A stretch of DNA of 64,000 nt from positions 58,900-122,899 of the forward strand of contig JANSLP010000076.1 of the NCBI GenBank assembly GCA_029298735.1, in the 5' to 3' direction. The notes under the pieces are model-generated. The model searched no databases. It worked only from the letters and a program-made list of their open reading frames with translations, and had not been told where the DNA came from. Numbering within the stretch: position 1 is the first letter of the stretch; every line of letters begins with the position of its first letter. Positions 1 through 7,986 of this stretch are shown in pieces. Source of the stretch: Ophiostoma sp. CBS 140.51 (Eukaryota > Ascomycota > Sordariomycetes > Ophiostomatales > Ophiostomataceae). A program made the translations under genes and the position numbers.

Positions 1-1913
1 GCCAAAAGGCGACGGCACAGGGCGGCATAAAAGTCGACATCCGGTGCATCATTGGGGTCGAACTTGCGGGGCGCGTCAGCCAGAATAATTTCAGAGACGC
101 TCTCGCAGGTTGCAGAAGTAACCTCCATGCTGCGAGCCGAAAACTCGTCCAGTAGGCGCAAGGCGAAAGCCTTCTTCTTTTGGCTGAGACTCGTGATGAG
201 AAGTTTATTAGATGTTGTCTCCAGAGCGTCTTCAGACACAGCGAGCCGAACGGCAAGCACCAGCCGGTGTGTCTTCCAGTCGCCAATGTACGTGGCTGAG
301 CCGAGAACCTGCCGCTGCAGTACAATGTCGTCAAACACATCTGGGTGCAGCTCGGAACGAAGTAGCTCGTTGAGGGTCTCCGCATCGCCCATTCTTGCGA
401 GATAGCGGATGGCCTTGGAGTAGTTGGCGTTGCCGACGCCGATATGGCACTGCTCAAGGTGCTCTAGGCTGCGCAAAACACCAGCCAGGTCGCCACTGCG
501 CAGGGCAATCGACTGCAAGGACAGAGGGCCAATTTCCTCAACCCCAAGGCTGTAGAGCATGTTGATGGCCGTGTCCAAAGACACCCATTTAGTGGCAAAC
601 CACTTTGAGCCAATCTTGTCGTTGAAAGCCTTTTCCTGAATACCAAAGGTCTCGCCATGGACGCGGTTCATAAGGTGGAACAAGTTGGTCGGCAGGTCGG
701 GTGCCTTTGGTGCAGGCTTTGGTGGTGGTGGAGATAGGTACTGTGATGGACGAGAGTTGACAAGGATCTGTTCTTGATGTGTGAGCTCCGTCTCAGGGTA
801 GTATCCAGCCACAAACTGCAAGAAAGGCCGGGAAGAGCTCGATGCCGGCAGGTCGTTGTGACGAACGAGTGTCTCGCGCCACGCCCGAGCTACAGCTGAG
901 CGACCGCGAGACCAGAGGAGCGGGACAATCGTGTCGTACAGCGCCCGATGGCGGCCAGTCACGTAGATATATTGAAGCGTCTCTTGGAGCTCTGGATGAG
1001 GGTCGGTGATATAGGTCTTGAGCAGGTCAAAGAAGTCCCGCTTTGGTAATGAGAAATGAGAACTGAGACGCAAATGCCATTGTAGTGCGCCATTGTAATC
1101 GCCACGATCGAGAAAAGAGGACACGACTAGACGGTAATAGTGAGGCCATAGTCTTCCATGTGTATCGTGCATCCACTCGGCGTATGCCCACGTGCTCTCG
1201 AGGAAGCTGCTGCCATGCGCCTCGAGAGCTGCTGTAACAACAGACATCCAGAAGGCATTGGCCACGACCCCGTCCACTTGGTATAGCTGCTGCCTTTGGA
1301 AGATCTCTCGCCAAACCACGAGAGCTCCGTCGCTGTCTCCTCGGCGTTGTGCAAAGTTGAAAATGGCGCTCCAGAGGCTGATATCGGCGGCGTTCTCGGG
1401 CCGGTCGACAGATCTCTGTGCATCTTCCGGGTACACACTGGGAGGGGCAAGGCCCGACTCAAACATGAGCCGGTCGTAGTCAAAGATGAGCTCGCGCCAT
1501 TTGCCGTAATGCTGTGCGCCGAGCATCAATTGTCCTGGTCGTTGTGTTATGTTCCATTGGCCAACCAAGGCTGTGGCTGGTGTGTTGACCGATACATCGT
1601 CTGTGCGGTCGAATGAAAAGGGGCTCCGGAGCTTCAAATGGCCGGGAAATGGTGGTAAAGGCGATGAGGTCGTGTTGGTGTTGTGGTTGCCGTCATGGTC
1701 CGCGCTGTCTTGAACCGGCGCCGGCGATGCAGCGGTCGAGCTCAGCCAGTAGCTACCTCGTCCTCGTAAGCTCCCATTGGTTCGATTTGGCCTTGAATCT
1801 GTTTTGGGCACATATTTTCTGGAGGCCGGGCCATGGGAGCTTCCAGAGAGCGAAGAAGCCGGCGCCAGACAAGATCGATGCGCGAACCTCAGCGGCAGAG
1901 ACGCCGGGCGCAT
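1..1913 (-). CDS. PPR-like mitochondrial protein, C-terminus off the left edge
   Basis: The minus strand is open from an ATG at 1913 to the left edge, giving about 637 residues with no stop, so the 3' end lies outside the window. An in-frame TAA lies two codons upstream of this ATG, which supports the start. The N-terminus (MRPASLPLRFAHRSC...) is rich in Arg, Ser and Ala and lacks acidic residues, as in a mitochondrial presequence. The rest is a series of predicted helix pairs; stretches such as NYSKAIRYLARMGDAETLNE look like the antiparallel helix units of pentatricopeptide repeat proteins, which bind organellar RNA and act in mitochondrial RNA processing or translation. The start is 546 bp from, and divergent to, COX7a, which fits a mitochondrial role. 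Family membership is inferred from repeat style and targeting; no specific orthologue is recognised. It could be another helical-repeat (TPR-like) protein. Confidence 0.65.
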   Translation of the reverse strand, partial: MRPASLPLRFAHRSCLAPASSLSGSSHGPASRKYVPKTDSRPNRTNGSLRGRGSYWLSSTAASPAPVQDSADHDGNHNTNTTSSPLPPFPGHLKLRSPFSFDRTDDVSVNTPATALVGQWNITQRPGQLMLGAQHYGKWRELIFDYDRLMFESGLAPPSVYPEDAQRSVDRPENAADISLWSAIFNFAQRRGDSDGALVVWREIFQRQQLYQVDGVVANAFWMSVVTAALEAHGSSFLESTWAYAEWMHDTHGRLWPHYYRLVVSSFLDRGDYNGALQWHLRLSSHFSLPKRDFFDLLKTYITDPHPELQETLQYIYVTGRHRALYDTIVPLLWSRGRSAVARAWRETLVRHNDLPASSSSRPFLQFVAGYYPETELTHQEQILVNSRPSQYLSPPPPKPAPKAPDLPTNLFHLMNRVHGETFGIQEKAFNDKIGSKWFATKWVSLDTAINMLYSLGVEEIGPLSLQSIALRSGDLAGVLRSLEHLEQCHIGVGNANYSKAIRYLARMGDAETLNELLRSELHPDVFDDIVLQRQVLGSATYIGDWKTHRLVLAVRLAVSEDALETTSNKLLITSLSQKKKAFALRLLDEFSARSMEVTSATCESVSEIILADAPRKFDPNDAPDVDFYAALCRRLL

Positions 1914-2459
1914 TGCTTATAGCTACGGCGCAGGCAGGATGGTGGACCACGCTGAATCTACCATGACACGAGGTGGTCGAGAGGTTGTCATTGGGGCCTC
2001 GTAGGCCTTATTGGCGGTCGGGGACGGTGGTAGGAGACATGGGTGAGGTGCACGAGGCTTTGGGATGTCGTCGGAGGTTCGCGGTTTCTCGACTTGGGAA
2101 TTTTTCGTGGCCAGCAATAGCGTGCTGTATTCTTGAAAGCTAGCGACCAAATACAGCAGTGGCGCTCGCTAAAGATAGAAAGCACGGAATACCCAACAGG
2201 GGACTGAGAGGGACATTGTATGTACCAAAGCGGAAAGGCCGGTTCGCCCAGGCTTAGTCACCAATGACGGCGCTGGCCAATCGGAAAAGACGATTTTCCG
2301 ATACCACTTCTCCGTCTTCCCTCGGGTGACGCCTTTGGCCAAATCAAAGCTTTCGTTGCTGAATCGAACCACCTCTCGAGAATCTCCCCTCAACCACGAC
2401 AACACCACCCTCACCATCCCACAACCAACCTCCGATTGCAATCGTCACAATCTGTCACA
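1914..2459. promoter_or_regulatory. Bidirectional intergenic region between PPR-like gene and COX7a
   Basis: The 546 bp separate two divergent starts, so both promoters and 5' leaders must lie here or overlap. It holds two plus-strand CCAAT boxes (2261-2265 and 2277-2281) and a perfect inverted repeat at 2280-2302. The last 80 bp before the COX7a ATG are C/A-rich, as in fungal leaders. No other gene is visible. Confidence 0.6.
2280..2302. promoter_or_regulatory. Perfect 9-bp inverted repeat with 5-bp spacer, overlapping a CCAAT box
   Basis: Arms ATCGGAAAA (2280-2288) and TTTTCCGAT (2294-2302) flank the spacer GACGA. The arms contain CGG and CCG triplets separated by 13 bp, the layout bound by some dimeric Zn2Cys6 activators. 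The left arm overlaps the CCAAT box at 2277-2281. It lies about 160 bp before the COX7a ATG. The repeat is directly seen; its role as a binding site is inferred. Confidence 0.5.
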
Positions 2460-3070
2460 ATGGGGTAAGCCTCTTTTCTACAGCAACTGGGAGCTTTGGG
2501 GGAATCCAATGGGTCAGCTGCCGTGCGTGAACGGCCGATTTGCGATTTGCCTGCGATTTGCCCGCGAATTGAGCGAAATAGAACCGGACGACGATTCGAT
2601 GACTTTGCGATGATCTCGACGGCAACCGCGGCATTGACGACGACTGGCAGCGATACCAGAAGGAATAACCAGGCACGGAATTGGCATCGGAACCACATCA
2701 CTAACAGTCGTGTGTGCAGCATCTTCAACGCTCCCAACAAGGTCCCGCAGCACCAGCGCGCCTACCAGGCCGCGTACCGCCAGCACATCCGCATCTGGAA
2801 CATCGTGAGTCGCCCACGTCGAGATGACGCATACGGGGTGCATGAAGAGCATCCGTCTTCGAATCGTTGCTAACAGATTGATTACAGAGCCCCCGCAGCC
2901 GTGTCATGCTGGTCCCCTACACCATCCTGCTGACTGGCACCCTCGGTGGTACGTTTTTCTCTACGACACTTTACGCCTGTCTTCTCTTTCCGTACAATAC
3001 TAACATCAATTCAACAGCTGGTCTGTACGGCATGGGCCGCAAGGTCCTCGGCTACGGCTCGTTCATTTAA
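2460..3070 (+). CDS. COX7: Cytochrome c oxidase subunit VIIa
   Basis: Four coding exons: 2460-2464, 2720-2804, 2888-2948 and 3018-3070, giving 67 residues. The first coding exon is only 5 nt (ATGGG); joining it to 2720 gives M-G-I-F-N-A-P-N. Introns have GT/AG ends and CTAAC-type branch points. The protein has a basic, Gln-rich matrix-side start (PNKVPQHQRAYQAAYRQHIR), a Pro-Arg-Ser-Arg junction, and one membrane span around residues 37-56 followed by GLYGMGRKVLG. This matches the small single-span VIIa-type subunit of fungal complex IV in the mitochondrial inner membrane. There is no cleavable presequence, which is usual for this subunit. It is divergent from a putative mitochondrial PPR gene and convergent with clathrin light chain. 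The subunit name is from memory of the family; another small inner-membrane subunit is the main alternative. Confidence 0.75.
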
Positions 3071-3835
3071 GCTGGCCGCAGAGGTGTATAAGAGAGTTGG
3101 ACAGAATGATAGATTTTTGAGTCGGCGGGTGGATCATGCCCACGATTGTGTATACAGATGATACGGAAATCGGAAATACAAAAATAGATTCTGCATTCGC
3201 ATCAGTCACTCTTTGTGTTGTGATAAACGTTGTTGTTGACGAGGAGCGGTGACGATCGTAACATATCAACAGGTACCAGTGGGTGGTGTTTATGTTATGA
3301 TTGTATTCGCTATTATTGTGCTGCCGTAAGGCCAGCATACTTTTTAATCGTTTTCGACATGAAAGGACATAAAAAGATTCCAGGGAAGAAAGGGGGTAAA
3401 CATCAAACAAAAGAAATGAAAAACATAAACAGAGACACCGTCCCTCACCTCCGCCCCCTAATAGATTTACACATGCAAACTCGTTTCTCCCCTTTTCGTG
3501 TCTAACCACAATCACTCATTCACTCCTCCAGCGAGTTTGCATGACAGCTGAACTGTGCGCTGTCCGAGTTCCAGAAAGGCCCGCTATGCCCCCTCATTCA
3601 CTTTCCACCATTCGATCTAATCCAGGAGACCGCCAGAAAACAGGCCGCCATGCGACAGAACCGGGCCACCCGACGACATAGGAGAAGGCGAGGGAGTGGG
3701 AAGCGAGGCAACAGCAGGGACAGTATCTAGGACAATAGTAGGAGCCTTTACCGGGACGGAAGGCGCCGTCAGCTTGAAATGGTTTGTGGCACCCGTGCCC
3801 AGAGTGCACGAGTCCACGCTCTTAAAGGCTATCTC
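3071..3835. other. Convergent 3' intergenic region (COX7a / clathrin light chain)
   Basis: The 765 bp lie between two convergent stop codons and should hold both 3' UTRs and polyadenylation sites. The sequence is AT-rich after 3100, with AAAT/TTTTT runs on both strands. Short open frames here are low-complexity and have no family resemblance. No gene or structured RNA is visible. Confidence 0.5.
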
Positions 3836-4745
3836 CTAGTAGCCCTCCGCGCCCGGCGCCTTCTCGTCCTTGCGCAGGCTCATCAGCAGCTCGCGGAAAC
3901 GCTCCTTGCCGGACCCGGCAGCACCGCCCTTAGCGCCCTTGCCCGAGACGTCGACAATCTTGGCAATGCGCTCCCAGCTGGTGCCGCCCGAGGTGACGTC
4001 GTCGCGGTTGTTGAGGAAGGTCTCGGCCTCCTTCTGGGTGGCGCTGACCAGCTTGTCTCTCTTGTTGTTGTAGTTCTCGTAGAAGTCGTCAATGTTGCGC
4101 TGGGCCTCAGCAATAGTCTCCTCCCGCTGCTGGGCAAACTGTTGTGCGCGCTTGGCGTTCTGCTCGTCGCGCTTCTCTCGCCAGGCTTTGATGACTTCGG
4201 GCTCTTCCTCGTCCTCGACGGTGGCCTGGTAGCCCGAGTTGAAGTTGACAGACGGGCCGCCAGTGATGGTGGTGGAAGATGTCTACGCAGTCAGCACGAA
4301 GAACGAACAAAGGGGAGTTGAGTGAATGCCAATATGGCACAGTATGGACTCACCTGCTCCTGAGCAGCTAGATCGGGGAAGCTGCTCTCGAACTGGGCGG
4401 TCTCTGCGCTGTCCCCGCCGAGCAGGTTGTCGTCGCCGCCGCTGGTCTCGAATGCTGCGCTGTCGCCGGGCGTCGTGAACTGATTAGCATCGTCGCCGAG
4501 GATAGCCCGCTCGCGAGCCAGAAAGTCGTCGCTGGATGCCTCGATGTTGGTATCCTTGACGTCGGTCTGGGCTGTAGATGAGACGGAAGTTAGCATGTGG
4601 TCAGATCGAAGGATGTTGGCATTCAAATAGCATCTCTGAGCTCAGAGCAGCCTCAAAAGAGATTGGGAGCTTCAGGAGAGGCCCAATAGAGCTGCCACGT
4701 ACCGCCAGAGTCAAAGTCCTCCAGCGAAGGAAAGCGGTCCGCCAT
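3836..4745 (-). CDS. CLC1: Clathrin light chain
   Basis: Three exons on the minus strand: 4745-4703, 4571-4354 and 4282-3836, giving 235 residues. Splices are G|CC (Ala15) and CAG|ACA. The protein starts MADRFPSLEDFDSG, followed by an acidic, unstructured region with the conserved DFLARERAILGDD-type segment, then a charged coiled coil (about residues 105-175: EVIKAWREKRDEQNAKRAQQ..., NIDDFYENYNNKRDKL), then a C-terminal segment with TSWERIAKIVD and KERFRELLMSLRKDEKAPG. This is the domain order of clathrin light chains, and 235 residues is the usual fungal length. The coiled coil binds the heavy-chain hub and tunes coat assembly at plasma membrane and trans-Golgi/endosome. The start is 913 bp from, and divergent to, RTT103. 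Confidence 0.95.
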
Positions 4746-5657
4746 ATTTGTCCTTTTTGGGAAGTGTTTGTGGGAAAGGGGTTTGTCGGAATCGAGGGAT
4801 TAGGTAGCGGTCGTTTGTGGAAAAGTGTAAAAGAGACGCGGGATCGGTGAAGATGGTAAATCGCCCGCGGGGTGTTGGGGGAATTCGTATGTTTGAATGT
4901 AGAGCTGTCAATTGACGGTTTCAGGGACAACAGGAGGTCCAGCGATTGTAGCCAGCAACCAACATCCAGGTACGACCGCTTGATGACGAATTCGCCTTGG
5001 TGCATATGCGGTAAGTGCATATGCATACATGTCCTCCTCATTATAGTGAGGTCTAGCCGGATTTGGACTAGCGCAGCTAAGCTTGCCTGCAGTTGAGCTG
5101 CTGCAGCTACAAAGTGCTGCCAGCCGCATTTCCTCAGCGTCGTCTTGTTTTGGAAACCAAAATGGACTCACAACATTGAACTCTCCTCCATCATCTCTCT
5201 CACAATCGTGCCCCTTTCCCCGCCCACTACAGTCCCTGCTGCATCACGACAAGCAATCGTATATTCTTGTTCGTGCTGCAGCGAGTCTCTCTTTGGCGTA
5301 GTTTTCTTCTTCTTTTCTTGCAATTAAGCAGCCTGGGCCTTTTCTTTTCCTTCTTTGCTTTTGCTCGCCTTGGTGATCAAATCTGCTTCTGGAGAACAGA
5401 CCTCTTGTGCTCTGCCAGACGTCCGTTCGCCCGTAAACAACTTGAAGGCCAGGTGTAGAATTGCCTTAAACGATACAAGTGCCAGTGTGCACACAATTCA
5501 CCAAGGGCGCAGTCAACGACAACGTCCAACTTCAAAAGCGCATCGGCGATTCGACGAACAACGACTTGCGCTAACGGCTTCACTGCCTCTTCTACGTTCC
5601 ATCTTTCGACTCACATCCTTCGAGCCCCCCTTTCCTATACATACACAGCTCGCCGAA
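4746..5657. promoter_or_regulatory. Divergent promoter region, clathrin light chain / RTT103
   Basis: The 912 bp lie between divergent ATGs. The half next to RTT103 (about 5190-5650) is pyrimidine-rich on the plus strand (TCTTCTTTTCTT runs), typical of a fungal leader. No CCAAT box or obvious palindrome was noticed. Short open frames here look like leader sequence, not genes. Confidence 0.45.
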
Positions 5658-7111
5658 ATGGCGTATACAGACGACGCCGTGCTGGCGAAGCTGTCGGCAC
5701 TGAACGAAACACACGACAGCATCGCCACAGCCGCACAATGGATCATGTTCCATCGGTGAGTGCACCTATTCTCAGTCTACGACATCTCTGGTGAGTGTGG
5801 CACTAACAGTTTGCAGCCGCCACGCAGAACGGACGGTCCAGCTCTGGTTCCAGCGCCTCAAGGACTCGCCGAGTCCGAAGCGGCTCAACCTCGTCTACCT
5901 TGCCAACGAAGTCACGCAACAGTCAAAAGCACGGCACAAGGAAGACTTTGTGCTGGCGTTCGCCCCAGTCATCGCCGAAGCGATAGCAGCAGCATACAAA
6001 GGCGCACCGTCCGAGGTGCAGACAAAACTACGGCGGGTGGTGGAGGTGTGGCGCGAGCGAAACATCTTTGAACAGCCGATCCAAGCGGCCGTCGAGAGCC
6101 GTATTGAGGGTAGGTCACAAGAGGATGAGAGGGACGGTAACATCAAGTAGAAAGCTGACTTTGGCAGAACTCGACAAGGCAAAGGGCGCTTCTCGGACGG
6201 CGATTGGCGGCTCCATCTTTGGCAACTCGTCGAGCTCATCATCCTCGGCAGCCGCTCTCCCGCAAGAGTTTGTGCCGCTCGTGGCGCCACAGCGCAGCGT
6301 CACGAAACTGTTAATATCGACCCAGGGCGCCGCCAGCAAGGCCGACTCCGAGTACGAAAAAATTATGAACAACCCGCCGCCCGCTGCGCCCGTCTATGCG
6401 GCACGGCTTAACGGGCTGCTCAAGACGATTGCCGACGGCGAGGACGCGGTGGCGCAAATGGTGCGCGCACGTACAGATCTCAAGACGGTGCTCGATAACC
6501 TCCAGGCCCAGTACCAGAAGCTGCTCGAGGCGGACCAGCAGCGGCTGGCTCAGCTGGCGCAGCGGCGCGTCGAAGTGGACGAGCGCAAGCGGCAGGTCGA
6601 GGACAAGATCATGCGCGACCTGAGCGGTAATAGCGGCGGCAATGGTGACGGCAACAGAAACGGCACAGACAGCGTGTCTCCAGGTGGCCACAGCGGCGCC
6701 GGCAGCATTTCACCGATACAGGAGCCGCCGCGGCCGGAAGTCGAAGCTCTGACACCGCCCAGCAACGACCCGGACGATATGGGCGAGCCTGTCTTCCCTG
6801 GCCTCGACCTGCCGCAGATTTCTCGGAGCGAGTCACGCGATATTGCGAGCGAGTCAGGCGCAGCCAGCAACGGCAACGGCAGCGGCAACAGTGTGAGCCC
6901 TGCACCACCACAAGTCCAGGTGACGCCCGCATCCGACCCCTCAGTGTCCGGTATCGATATCCTGTCGCATCTCGCCTCACAGGCGGTCCCTGTCTCGGCC
7001 AATGGTGTGAACAAGCGGCGCCGGGTCGATTCGTCTGAAGAGGTGCCGAATCTGGACGATGGTATCGATGCAGATGTGACGGAGATGCTGCGCAAGGAAA
7101 GCCAGAGCTAG
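5658..7111 (+). CDS. RTT103: CID-domain transcription termination factor, Rtt103/RPRD type
   Basis: Three exons: 5658-5755, 5817-6109 and 6168-7111, giving 444 residues. Splices join CG|C CGC (Arg-Arg) and G|AA CTC. Residues 1 to about 135 form a CTD-interacting domain: DDAVLAKLSALNETHDSIAT, QWIMFHRRHAERTVQLWFQRL, KRLNLVYLANEV and VVEVWRERNIFEQ. These are the helices that grip Ser2-phosphorylated RNA polymerase II CTD. A Gln/Arg-rich coiled coil follows (about 210-280), as in Rtt103 and RPRD1 dimers. The C-terminal third is Gly/Asn/Ser/Pro-rich, with a basic nuclear-signal-like NKRRRVD near residue 411. Known role of the family: 3'-end processing and termination with the Rat1 exonuclease in the nucleus. 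The start is shared by homology of MAYTDDAVLAKL. Next on the same strand is the Mdl transporter, 875 bp away. Confidence 0.9.
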
Positions 7112-7986
7112 AAGCCCCAGGCTGCTGGGCCAGTAACAGGACAGCCGATGGGACAGGCGGCCGGGCAGTTTTATTGAGGAATTATTTGTGCAGATAAGGC
7201 GCATTTGTTTTCGTTTCTATCTGTATTTATTATATCAAGGGAGGAGCTGAAGCTATCTGAGCTATGTGCCATTGCTGTATTTTATCTTGCGTCTATTTTA
7301 TTTTATGCGAGAGACCAGAGGGTCTTTGATTTTCAAAATAATTATCTCTTCCAATAAAGGATATGTCTGCACAGTACCTGACACGTGAAAGAAGTGAGGC
7401 CATTCACAAGCCAATGAGCCTCATAAAAGCTCCGTAGTCTAAGCTCCATCGTACCTTCCCACGTTTCGGTTTCGGGTTCGCATACGCGACAGCCGCTGGT
7501 GGGGGAAGCTGCGAGGCAAGACACCTCCTTACATGGCTGGCAGGAAGGTGCTTGCGGCTGCCGAGCGGAGCTAACAGCAAAAATATAGCGCAGCGACCTC
7601 GGCCTTAAGGCGATGGGGGGGGGGGGGGGCTCAGTTCTTCGAAAAGCCCCTGTAGCCCGCCCCGAATAATGACGAAATAAATCCCTACCCACTATCTCCA
7701 GCGACAATTTAGCAGCTGTTCGCGCCGCGAAAGACGAAGAAACCGCCGAGACAGTGACCCCCGTCCCGCAGGTTTTAGTCATTTTTTTACCTCCTTCCTG
7801 TTTTTTCTCCCCGGCTTCAAATCGCCAGTCCGATTTTCAGCGGCTTCACCCGCCAACTTTCGACGAACTCCAGAAAACCACCAAAACAGAAAATTAGCAA
7901 CACAACACCCCGGCCTGTGTACACACAGGAACAACGCATAACCCCCCCTTCTCTCAGCAGCGCCTCGCTCGCTTTGTCCTCCCACA
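7112..7986. promoter_or_regulatory. Intergenic region upstream of the mitochondrial ABC transporter
   Basis: The first 230 bp are AT-rich (the RTT103 3' UTR). A CCAAT box is at 7411-7415 and a run of 15 Gs at 7615-7629. The last 150 bp before the ATG at 7987 are C/A-rich leader. No gene is visible. Confidence 0.45.
7615..7629 (+). repeat. Homopolymer of 15 G
   Basis: Fifteen consecutive G residues, about 360 bp before the Mdl transporter start. Long G runs form stable G-rich structures and are also prone to sequencing and polymerase slippage error, so the exact length is uncertain. Confidence 0.9.
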
